A stretch of 64,000 nt of DNA from an uncultured Pirellulaceae bacterium. Lineage in GTDB: Bacteria > Planctomycetota > Planctomycetia > Pirellulales > Pirellulaceae. Shown here piece after piece: positions 56,602 through 64,000 of this stretch (position 1 is its first letter; every line of letters begins with the position of its first letter). The DNA is taken from NCBI GenBank assembly GCA_938084685.1, contig CALKGE010000001.1, forward strand, positions 868,001 through 932,000, in the 5' to 3' direction. The notes under the pieces were generated by a model. It saw only the letters and a list, made by a program, of their open reading frames with translations, had not been told where the DNA came from and ran no database searches. Position numbers and translations under genes: made by a program.

Positions 56602-58194
56602 TTAGTCGTTCAGCTTAATCTTTTCCACATAATGATATTGAGCATGCCAGATTTCAAGATCGTTTCCTGGAACGAACGCAAAGCCTTCAGCATGTGTGAA
56701 GAGTTCGGGGATTTTCCAGGCTCTGGTAGGCGTTACGGGTGATTCGTTTAGTTCATCAGGCAGGCGGAATTCAAACAGGCCATCCATCGATCCGAAAGTA
56801 TGAATGGAGTACAAGTGATTATTCTTTATTCGAATACCCTGCGAAAAATGCATCTCTTTGGGATATCGAAGTGTTCCGGTATGCAATATTTCCTCACCAT
56901 CAAAACGATAGCGATGAATTCCAAGATCACTCAGATCTCCTACCCATAAGTGACGACCGTCGAAGCAAACAGGGTCGATCCAATTGAGTTTAGATGTCAG
57001 GTCCCATGACGCGGTTACTTCGAGTGTCTTTGCATTTATCTTAGCCACAATAGCTTTATTGTTAGCAGCGTCATACTGGCCGTTTTCTGGTCCATTAAGA
57101 AAACCAGCCCAAAGATAGCCATTGTGGTAATCAATGGCGCCGATGTGATTCACTCCGGGCAGGCGTATTTTTTTTTCTTCCACGAACTTCCATTGCTTGG
57201 AATAGCGGACAATGGATCCGGCGTTTGAAGTGAAGTAATGCTGGTCTGAAATTGCCAGCCCCTGAGTTGCCATTCCTTTATCTAAAGCAATACGTTCTGT
57301 CGGTAGAGAGATTGGAGTTGCGATTTGAATTGGTAGATTACGGGCACGATAAATTGGTTGATTAGGCTTTATCCCCTCGTCAACAGCGACCTTCATCATT
57401 TTTGCGAGATCATCTACCAAGGGGAATTCAACCCCGGATTCCAATAAGCTTTTCAGAGTCGCTTCGTCATTGGTACAGCAAAAATTGACTTGCAAGTTAT
57501 TTTCCCGTGCCAGCTTGGTTAACGCGGGGTCCACTGACGTTCCGCCAAATAGTTGGATGAATTCGGCTCCGGCGTTAATGGATTCTCGAACGTACTGTAA
57601 ACTGTTCCCCTGCTTTTCCATATTACAGATCTTGATTTGGAGATCCGTCTTTTGGGCTGCCTCGGCGGCCTTCGTCCCGCAGGCTAAAAAACACTGGTGA
57701 AGACGTTGTTGCTCGACGATCACCTTCGTGGCTGCGATTGCAAGCTCAGTGCCCCCTTTGAGATGCACATTGAGCCAGGTATTTTCGGGCATAATTTCAA
57801 GGACCTCCTGGAACGTGGGGATGCGTTCCCCCTTGAAGCGAGCAGCTTTGAAACTACCTGCATCCAGAGTTTTTAATTCCTTCAGCGACCAATCGCTTAC
57901 CAGTCCTTTGCCATCGGTGGTGCGATCAAGCGTGGAATCATGCAAGACCACAATTTCACCGTCCTTCGACAGGGCAAGGTCGAGTTCGATCATATGTGCA
58001 CCGAGCCTGATTGCCTCCTTAAAAGCGGCAAGAGTATTTTCTGGATGGGATACACTTGCTCCCCGATGGGCACAGATGCCTTTCGCAGGCATTTGGAAAT
58101 TGGTTTGACTTTGACCTGCCAGCCTCTCGCCAAACAGGGTGAGGCTGATGAATATACCTAGTAGTACGGATTTCTTGATTCGGTAATGGAGCAT
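56602..58194 (-). CDS. Glycerophosphodiester phosphodiesterase with C-terminal propeller-like domain
   Basis: A 530-residue protein with a signal peptide (about 1-27). Residues 38-270 form a GDPD barrel: AHRGASxxxPENT at about 41-54, ELDLALSKDG near 70, and VLHDSTLDRTTDGKG near 82. The remainder, about 290-530, is a beta-rich domain of repeated xxWxGxL blades, not part of standard GDPD. Periplasmic GDPD enzymes cleave glycerophosphodiesters to glycerol-3-phosphate. It lies downstream of a metallophosphoesterase-like gene on the same strand, 42 bases away. Confidence 0.85.
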   Translation of the reverse strand: MLHYRIKKSVLLGIFISLTLFGERLAGQSQTNFQMPAKGICAHRGASVSHPENTLAAFKEAIRLGAHMIELDLALSKDGEIVVLHDSTLDRTTDGKGLVSDWSLKELKTLDAGSFKAARFKGERIPTFQEVLEIMPENTWLNVHLKGGTELAIAATKVIVEQQRLHQCFLACGTKAAEAAQKTDLQIKICNMEKQGNSLQYVRESINAGAEFIQLFGGTSVDPALTKLARENNLQVNFCCTNDEATLKSLLESGVEFPLVDDLAKMMKVAVDEGIKPNQPIYRARNLPIQIATPISLPTERIALDKGMATQGLAISDQHYFTSNAGSIVRYSKQWKFVEEKKIRLPGVNHIGAIDYHNGYLWAGFLNGPENGQYDAANNKAIVAKINAKTLEVTASWDLTSKLNWIDPVCFDGRHLWVGDLSDLGIHRYRFDGEEILHTGTLRYPKEMHFSQGIRIKNNHLYSIHTFGSMDGLFEFRLPDELNESPVTPTRAWKIPELFTHAEGFAFVPGNDLEIWHAQYHYVEKIKLND

Positions 58195-58236
58195 ACTTTA
58201 TTAAGCCTGACTGGAAATTAAGAATCGTCTGAGTAA

Positions 58237-60159
58237 TCATTGACGAATTAAATTGATGTTTGTTTTGCTATTACTTTTGACATTGATGGTTACGACAACC
58301 TCAGCGAGGGAATGGTCATCACTGATAGTAACGGATTTGAGTCTACCGGCTGTTGGGGTGTACTTGGCATTAGGCACGACGAATGTGATTTGTGCATCCT
58401 CGAATGTCTGATCAAACTCATTGATGACCGTCGCTGACGAGGAAGAACTCCTTTCAACTCTCAAAGGAGATCGCTGTTCCCTTCCAAAGGGAATCGGTGC
58501 AGTGGGATGGTTGTGATAGGTTGCGTTAATAACCTGCCCATTTTCAAATTCAACAAGGCGAAAACTAACCGAGTTAGACTTGCCAACTCGTTGGGTAGGA
58601 GTTTGTCCCATCTTCATTAACTTATCTCCCGGGCCATGGGCGTCATGAATCAATGCGACTTTAAATTCATCCAAAAGCGAGATTGGTGCATTGTGTTCGA
58701 AAGCATTGATCACCTTGATATTTTTGGTGTGATGTTTTTGCAGTTCGGCAATAACCGGTTCAATTGATTCATGCCATGGAAGGCCGTAATTTAGAACGAC
58801 CAGATTAGGGCCATAAGTGACGCTGCCCAGATCCGGTCCATACCAGCGGTGATGCCCGTAAACCTGATGATTCCCAAAGTTAACAAGATAGGGCATATTT
58901 AAATCGCTCAGTGCACCTGAAATATAAGCCGGGTTTACGCAATTGCTGGCAAGTAGCATATCGGCTCCTATGATATTAGCCATCGTTGCAATGCGTTGAA
59001 GATACTCGGCCTGATATTGTCCGGAGGTATCGAGATGTCCAAACGTGAGGAATTTAGGGTTGTCTGGATATTCGCTGGTGACCACCACAGCGGATGGGGA
59101 CCGGCAGGTGCCGGTGCGTGATCCACCTGCAATATCTATCTCCAAATCGTAGACACCCGGTGGTGTGTTTGCCGGCAAGCTGATATCGATTTGACGGTCA
59201 TAGTAAAACGCCTTTTTGATATCTTCTTTAAAGGGCAGCACGCGAGTAAAGGTCGCCTTTGCAATTTGGCGTTGAATTCGGACTTCCTTGATTTCCGCAT
59301 CGAATCCTAAAAAACGAGCGGTGAATTGTTCCCCACTAGTACGAACGGCCTGATTATTCAACTTCGGATAACGAAAGCGGTATTGAACGGTTTTGGACTC
59401 ACGATACAAATAGACCGGCGGGACCATGTTTGATTTGCCCGCGATAATGATCGGTGTTTTTAAAGTGCGAGAATTCCAGCCGATGGCTTCTATACGGAGG
59501 TCGTAGGCCAGACCGGCCGGGAGGGAAATCGAGGATTGGCCTGTGAGCCAATTGCGTCCGATTGTGGAACGTACTGTTTTCCCCTCACGGGTAACGATAA
59601 TCCGAACATCGTTCAGGTATTCCTGCAGTTCTGCCGTGATGGGAAAAGTTAGAAGGCCGATTGGTTGATTAGCTGTTAAGAAGCCTTCAATACGGACTCC
59701 GGATGACTCTTGATTAGCAAGATGTCGGAGTTCGAGTTCGTGAGGGCCAGGCGATAGATTATTCGCAGCAATAAATTCACGGCCTTGTTGGGCTGGATAG
59801 ATATGTTTCGTTAATTTCCCATCGATGTAAATCGCTAATTTTCCGTGAGCAGGGAGACCAGTACCCGGATAGGAAGACGTGTTTTGGCCGGCCAGTCGCA
59901 CAGCGAGAGAGTTTCCGATGAACTCCCATCTCATGGAGGCGTTATGTTCTGTGGTGTATTTATGAGCGGCATCTGCAAAGCGAAAACGGTCATCCTTCCA
60001 GCGCCCATGGGTTGTTACGGATTTGTCGTTAACTGATGTCCATTCCCACGGGGCTGGGAAAAGTCGTTGCTGCGGTATGTCGGCTAGCAACTCACCAGAT
60101 TGAAGAATGAATTGTATGAACCATAAAAAAAGGATGTGTAGCATCAACGTTTTTCTCAT
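58237..60159 (-). CDS. Secreted degenerate metallophosphoesterase-like protein
   Basis: A 640-residue protein with a signal peptide. Residues 30-180 and 190-360 are beta-sandwich-like, and residues 370-560 resemble a calcineurin-like phosphoesterase: the order GHxD, SNxxN, GNHQ is kept but the GDxxD motif is SNCVN and the last GHxH is not seen. It is therefore probably not a normal di-metal enzyme. It is followed by the GDPD gene, perhaps in one operon for phosphodiester use. Codon and base use look more AT-rich than the flanking genes. Confidence 0.62.
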   Translation of the reverse strand: MRKTLMLHILFLWFIQFILQSGELLADIPQQRLFPAPWEWTSVNDKSVTTHGRWKDDRFRFADAAHKYTTEHNASMRWEFIGNSLAVRLAGQNTSSYPGTGLPAHGKLAIYIDGKLTKHIYPAQQGREFIAANNLSPGPHELELRHLANQESSGVRIEGFLTANQPIGLLTFPITAELQEYLNDVRIIVTREGKTVRSTIGRNWLTGQSSISLPAGLAYDLRIEAIGWNSRTLKTPIIIAGKSNMVPPVYLYRESKTVQYRFRYPKLNNQAVRTSGEQFTARFLGFDAEIKEVRIQRQIAKATFTRVLPFKEDIKKAFYYDRQIDISLPANTPPGVYDLEIDIAGGSRTGTCRSPSAVVVTSEYPDNPKFLTFGHLDTSGQYQAEYLQRIATMANIIGADMLLASNCVNPAYISGALSDLNMPYLVNFGNHQVYGHHRWYGPDLGSVTYGPNLVVLNYGLPWHESIEPVIAELQKHHTKNIKVINAFEHNAPISLLDEFKVALIHDAHGPGDKLMKMGQTPTQRVGKSNSVSFRLVEFENGQVINATYHNHPTAPIPFGREQRSPLRVERSSSSSATVINEFDQTFEDAQITFVVPNAKYTPTAGRLKSVTISDDHSLAEVVVTINVKSNSKTNINLIRQ

Positions 60160-60314
60160 GTAGGCGGTTTGGTATTTTGATGGTTAACGAAAAAGAATAG
60201 CTTGGCTTTAAAATAATTTTACCGAAGTGTCGTTGTCATAGTGGGGAAATAAATGCAACGCTCAAGCATTACTCAGCTGGCATCTTATATTTAGTCATTA
60301 AAGCCACTTCATTA

Positions 60315-60570
60315 AATGAGAGGCCGTTTAAGGACATCATCAAAAGAGCTGGGCATGTGCCATGGCCTGCTATCTGCAACAATATGCGTTCGACCAGAGC
60401 GAATGAGATTGAAAGAGCATATGGAGGTTCGCTTGAGTCAGCTTGAGTGGGGCACGACCCGAAGACATACAAGAAGCACTATGCTCAGGTCCAAAAGGCA
60501 GATTTGATACGTGCTTGCAGTGGTGCAAATATGGTGCAGCATGGCGGTGCAGGGTGCGGCACGGCAATTA
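60315..60570 (+). pseudogene. Tyrosine recombinase (integrase) remnant with an in-frame TGA
   Basis: In one frame from 60315 the translation reads NERPFKDIIKRAG, PWPAICNNMRSTRANEI, YGGSLESA, then TGA at 60444-60446, then VGHDPKTYKKHYAQ and QKADLIRAC. This is the C-terminal catalytic part of a tyrosine recombinase with R, GH and Y retained; the TGA replaces the usual Trp of the W(L/V/I)GH motif. The N-terminal domain is missing. The frame continues to within the tRNA-Lys sequence. Position directly 3' of tRNA-Lys is typical of an integration scar. Confidence 0.72.
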
Positions 60571-60639
60571 AGAATCCCGAAGGAGAAAGCCCTGTACAGG
60601 GCGATGCAGGGTTATTCCCAACTCTGCAAATGCTTCAAG

Positions 60640-60712
60640 TGCCCCCACTAGGACTCGAACCTAGAACCCTCTGATTAAGAGTCAGATGCTCTGCCAGTTG
60701 AGCTATAGGGGC
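60640..60712 (-). tRNA. tRNA-Lys (CTT)
   Basis: Minus strand: acceptor GCCCCTA with TGGGGGC, discriminator A at 60640, D arm GCTC/GAGC, anticodon stem TCTGA/TCAGA around loop CTCTTAA giving CTT, and T loop TTCGAGT. CCA is not encoded. The 3' end faces the recombinase remnant. Confidence 0.95.
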
Positions 60713-60771
60713 TTAGACTGTCTATCCTACTCAAAAGCACTGCACCGGCAAGGGGTTATCGATCCGGCCTG

Positions 60772-62640
60772 CTACTCGTCTTCGAGACTCATGCCCAGCT
60801 GACCCATCTTGCGGTACAGATTGGATCGATGCAGCCCCAACTGCCGTGCCACCTCAGACATATTCCCCCGACTCTTCTTGATCTGATTACGAATCAATTC
60901 AATCTGAAATTGTCGTGTGGCATCATTCAGTGTCCCATGAAATTGTATCTGGGCAGGGGAGTTAGACTGCGAGGCTGCAAACGGTAAATCCTCGGCTTCC
61001 ACTCGGTCCGAGTCCGTCAGATAAATAATACGCTCAATCGTGTTGCGTAGTTCCCGTACATTGCCTGGCCAGTGATGACTTAGTAAACGCTTGCGAGCAC
61101 TCGCAGAAATCACTGGTGCCTTGCGCCTGGCCCGCGCCGAGAGCTCCTGCAGGAAATGCTCGGCCAATAAAATAATGTCATCACCTCGCTCGCGTAATGC
61201 TGGCAATTCCACTGTCATCACGTTCAACCGGTAAAACAGATCCTCGCGAAATCGTTTTTCACGAACCATCTCACCCAAATCCTGGTTCGTCGCCGCAATC
61301 ACTCGTGCGTCGGTGTGAATCGGAGTGCTTCCGCCGACGCGTACTACCACTTTGTCTTCCAGCACTCGCAATAACTTTGCCTGCCCCGATAGACTCATGT
61401 CCCCAATTTCGTCCAGTAGCAAGGTTCCGCGACTGGCCAGTTCAAACTTACCCTCGCGATCTTCCCGCGCATCGGTAAACGCGCCCCGGACATGACCAAA
61501 CAACTCGCTCTCCAGCAAGGACTCCGATATCGCTGCACAGTTCACCGCGACCAGAGGTTCGTCTCGCCGGTCACTTTTAAAATGTAAGAGCTGACTGACA
61601 ACCTCTTTCCCTGTTCCATTCTCTCCCAGAATCAAAACAGCCAGGTCCGTGTTGGCAATTCGATCCAGCGTGGTCCGCAATGCAACAATCTGAGGACACT
61701 CGCCAATTAACGTCACACCCTCGGCGGCCTGCTCAGCAATGATACTTCGACTCGTAATGATCTGTTCAACTTCCTGAGCTTCTTCCAGGGATGCCGCTAC
61801 ATGACTGGCCAGATCTTCCAATGCCTTCAAGTCGGCAGATGTAAATGTGCCGCTCAGCTTATTTAGTACTTCGAAGGCACCAATCACTTCTCCTTGACGA
61901 TTATGCAATGCACAGCAGATCAGATTGTTCGTGGTAAAGTCCAGCTGGTTGTCCACATCCCGATTGATCTGTTCCTGGCCCTCAACCTCATCAATTCGCA
62001 ACGAGTGCCCCGTCTGTACTACCTCGCCCACCACGCCAGCATTATCAGGCACGCGCAGTTCATTGCCGTCAATTCCCAGGGCGGGACGCGCCACCAGCTG
62101 ACCATTCTCTTTGTCCCACAGGAACAAACTGGCCCGCTCGGCATGCAGTAGCCGTGTTGATGCTTCGACGATTTCCCGGATTAGTTGATCCGTCTGCTTA
62201 ATACCGTGCCACTGAGCAGCAATTTGTAGAATGGTCTCCGTGCGGATCACACGGTCCTGCAGTTGCTGAAAAGCATGCCACTGAGAGACTTCGTCGAGCA
62301 TTGCTCCGTAGTGTTCAGTAATCTCAGCGATGGCTTCTTCGATCGAGCCCACCTGTATCGCGATACAGAATTGTTCCGGACTTTGCTGAGTGTTGCTTGA
62401 CTGCGAAAAACAGATCCAGCCAGCAGCAGCGTCTCCCACAATTTCACGCGACTCGAGTGCCTGCTGAAGCAATGATTCGCTCGGATTCGCCTTGCCAACT
62501 CGCCCCAGTTCGACCCAGCGAATACCGTCGGCCATCAGAATAACACATCCCTGACCCCAACGCTGAGACGCCAGGACCTCGGCCAACTGCTGTGGGTAGT
62601 CTCCTGAAACCACAGATAACTTCAACAATGCACTAATCAT
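60772..62640 (-). CDS. Sigma-54-dependent transcriptional activator with GAF domain
   Basis: A 622-residue protein. Residues 135-300 contain a GAF domain; 325-555 the sigma-54 AAA+ domain with Walker A GENGTGKE (339-346) and the loop GAFTDA (386-391); and about 575-615 a Fis-type HTH (LNLHRSNLYRK-like). The GAFTGA motif has Asp at the fifth position, a variant found in some activators. The first 130 residues are unclassified. It activates sigma-54 promoters in response to a ligand bound by GAF. It is divergent from the GH88 gene at 62911. Confidence 0.92.
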   Translation of the reverse strand: MISALLKLSVVSGDYPQQLAEVLASQRWGQGCVILMADGIRWVELGRVGKANPSESLLQQALESREIVGDAAAGWICFSQSSNTQQSPEQFCIAIQVGSIEEAIAEITEHYGAMLDEVSQWHAFQQLQDRVIRTETILQIAAQWHGIKQTDQLIREIVEASTRLLHAERASLFLWDKENGQLVARPALGIDGNELRVPDNAGVVGEVVQTGHSLRIDEVEGQEQINRDVDNQLDFTTNNLICCALHNRQGEVIGAFEVLNKLSGTFTSADLKALEDLASHVAASLEEAQEVEQIITSRSIIAEQAAEGVTLIGECPQIVALRTTLDRIANTDLAVLILGENGTGKEVVSQLLHFKSDRRDEPLVAVNCAAISESLLESELFGHVRGAFTDAREDREGKFELASRGTLLLDEIGDMSLSGQAKLLRVLEDKVVVRVGGSTPIHTDARVIAATNQDLGEMVREKRFREDLFYRLNVMTVELPALRERGDDIILLAEHFLQELSARARRKAPVISASARKRLLSHHWPGNVRELRNTIERIIYLTDSDRVEAEDLPFAASQSNSPAQIQFHGTLNDATRQFQIELIRNQIKKSRGNMSEVARQLGLHRSNLYRKMGQLGMSLEDE

Positions 62641-62910
62641 AGAATCATTCCTTTGTTGTCAATATGATACACATAAATTCACTTTGGGTGTAATCAAAAC
62701 GAGTGTTCCAGCCGTTGGGAAATTCGTACCGGAAAGTTGAGCCAGCTTGTCAATGGCTCAGGTAGGTCCTGACTGGTAACGAGGTTTGGCGAGCGACGAA
62801 AATCGCTTTCACAGTTGCGAGTTGTTGTATTTATTTCTCTGTAAAGCACAGGAATAAAAAGTCTGTTAGGCTGGAACGGTACGGACTCGTTTTACACTGG
62901 AAAACAATAC

Positions 62911-64000
62911 ATGATCGATTTGAATCAGGGGCTAACAGTTCAGTCCTTGGCTACGTTACTGGAAAACTTCTGGAACGTATCAGGGCAAAAAATCACCAAG
63001 TTGGAATCGGAACGTGAGCCTACCGACGGGACTCCCGTGTTCACCGTCAACGGCCAGTATGTAGCTCAGGGTTGGACCGAGTGGACTCAGGGTTTCCAAT
63101 TCGGGTCGGCCATCGTCCAATATGATGCTACCGGGGATACAGACTTTCTTGATAACGGCCGGCAGGCGACGGTTGACCAGATGGCGTCGCATGTCACTCA
63201 TTTTGGCGTCCATGACCATGGCTTCAATAATGTCAGTACTTACGGTGCGCTGCGCCGACTGATGCTGGAAGGGCGACTTCCTTATAATCCGTGGGAGTTG
63301 CACTTCTATGAAATGGCACTCAAGAGCAGTGCAGCCGTTCAGGCTTACCGCTGGTCGGAAACAGAGGACGGTGACGGTTTTATCTATTCCTTCAACGGAC
63401 CGCACTCACTCTTTTGCGATACCATTCGTAGTCTGCGCAGTCTCTCGGTAGGACATGCTCTTGGCCATGAACTGATGCACGAAAACGACGATCGCGTTTC
63501 ACTGCTGGATCGTATGCTCCAGCATGCTCGCAGTACCGCTCGTTACAGTGTTTACTACGGCGAAGGCCGCGATGATTATGATGTTCGCGGGCGAGTCGCT
63601 CATGAAAGTATTTTTAACGTGAACGATGGTCGTTACCGTTGCCCGAGTACACAACAAGGATACTCACCTTTCTCGACCTGGACTCGAGGGTTGGCCTGGA
63701 TCATGACGGGCTATCCCGAGCAGCTCGAATTCCTGGCTACCGTTGACGACGACGAACTGGAACTTTACGGAGGTCGTGACGTGACTGAGGAGATAATGCT
63801 GCGAGCCGCGCAGGCGAGTTGTGATTTCTTCATCGAGAACACTCCACCAGACGGTGTTCCCTACTGGGACACTGGCGCACCCGGATTAAGTCAGATGGGC
63901 GATTACCTGACAGTGCCGTCAGACCCTTTTAACTCTCATGAACCTGTTGATAGCTCAGCAGCAGCGATCGGGGCACAGGGACTTCTGCGACTCGGGCATT
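62911..64000 (+). CDS. Glycoside hydrolase family 88 (unsaturated glucuronyl hydrolase-like), 3' partial
   Basis: A frame open from the ATG at 62911 to the window end, at least 363 residues. It shows a WTEWTQGFQFGSAIV-type start with YDATGD, HDHGF with D102 as a likely catalytic acid, GPHSLFCDTIRS (second Asp), and DSSAAAIGAQGLL near the end of the visible part, all GH88 hallmarks. The enzymes remove unsaturated uronic acid from oligosaccharides produced by lyases. No signal peptide is visible, so the action is probably cytoplasmic. It is separated from the sigma-54 activator by 270 bases. Confidence 0.85.
   Translation, partial: MIDLNQGLTVQSLATLLENFWNVSGQKITKLESEREPTDGTPVFTVNGQYVAQGWTEWTQGFQFGSAIVQYDATGDTDFLDNGRQATVDQMASHVTHFGVHDHGFNNVSTYGALRRLMLEGRLPYNPWELHFYEMALKSSAAVQAYRWSETEDGDGFIYSFNGPHSLFCDTIRSLRSLSVGHALGHELMHENDDRVSLLDRMLQHARSTARYSVYYGEGRDDYDVRGRVAHESIFNVNDGRYRCPSTQQGYSPFSTWTRGLAWIMTGYPEQLEFLATVDDDELELYGGRDVTEEIMLRAAQASCDFFIENTPPDGVPYWDTGAPGLSQMGDYLTVPSDPFNSHEPVDSSAAAIGAQGLLRLGH

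Noticed and set aside
60447..60674. 75-codon plus frame ending PPLGLEPRTL
   Set aside because: The end is antisense translation of tRNA-Lys, a known artefact; its start is the integrase remnant and is listed as such.
1..64000. CRISPR arrays, rRNA, insertion sequences, phage structural genes
   Set aside because: Looked for on both strands and none seen.

Overview
The window looks like a stretch of chromosome from a member of the Planctomycetota (Planctomycetales). The evidence is the repertoire: a dockerin-ended cadherin-like repeat protein, a DUF1501 protein with a twin-arginine start, a PVC-type membrane-bound dehydrogenase with a C-terminal CxxCH haem site, a PQQ-like propeller fused to leucine-rich repeats, sialate O-acetylesterase-like, sulfatase-like and GH88 proteins, and a serine/threonine kinase with HLD/DFN variant motifs. 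Base composition looks close to balanced by eye. Two tRNA genes are present (Ser-CGA and Lys-CTT). I see no rRNA, CRISPR array or intact insertion sequence.

Layout. 1-2.2 kb: 3' end of a large secreted repeat protein with a dockerin. 2.4-3.1 kb: single-HKD phospholipase D/nuclease. 3.5-11.9 kb: a YqiJ-like membrane protein, a YqiK-like flotillin and a 1767-residue DUF3686-type AAA ATPase, the most system-like block. 11.9-14.1 kb (minus): D-threonine aldolase-like enzyme and DMT permease. 14.1-21.9 kb (plus): a tightly packed SDR, SIS, MetE-C-like, MBL-fold, dehydrogenase/cytochrome c and SGNH series, probably one catabolic operon. 22-23.1 kb: protein kinase. 23.1-27.3 kb (minus): two methyltransferases, a GtrB/DPM1-like GT2 and a GT39-like membrane protein, a lipid-linked sugar transfer cluster. 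27.5-28.6 kb: HIT protein, Trm112-like protein and a small conserved-looking protein. 29.0 kb: tRNA-Ser. 29.2-35.5 kb: membrane protein, a very large secreted protein and a sulfatase-like protein lacking catalytic residues.

35.6-38.7 kb holds lipid synthesis genes (PlsC-like, CdsA-like, FabI) and a Nudix hydrolase. 38.8-45.4 kb: secreted peptidase-like protein, VOC protein, His-rich outer-membrane protein, a secreted protein that appears to contain three RidA units, a 3-hydroxyacyl-CoA dehydrogenase and an amidohydrolase. 45.6-51.3 kb: SASA protein, a decayed gene remnant, PQQ-LRR fusion and DUF1501. 51.4-54.0 kb (minus): feoA, feoB and a FeoB-associated Cys-rich protein for ferrous iron uptake. 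54.3-60.2 kb: Gfo/Idh/MocA oxidoreductase, small membrane protein, glycerophosphodiesterase with an extra C-terminal domain and a degenerate metallophosphoesterase-like protein. 60.3-60.7 kb: a tyrosine-recombinase remnant abutting the 3' end of tRNA-Lys, the scar of an integrated element. 60.8-64 kb: sigma-54 activator with GAF domain, divergent from a GH88 hydrolase that runs off the window.

The best candidates for something new are the flotillin/ATPase operon, the apparent single-chain RidA trimer, the SDR-SIS-MetE-MBL operon, and the recombinase scar with the AT-rich genes beside it. All functions are read from motifs by eye; no database search was run.
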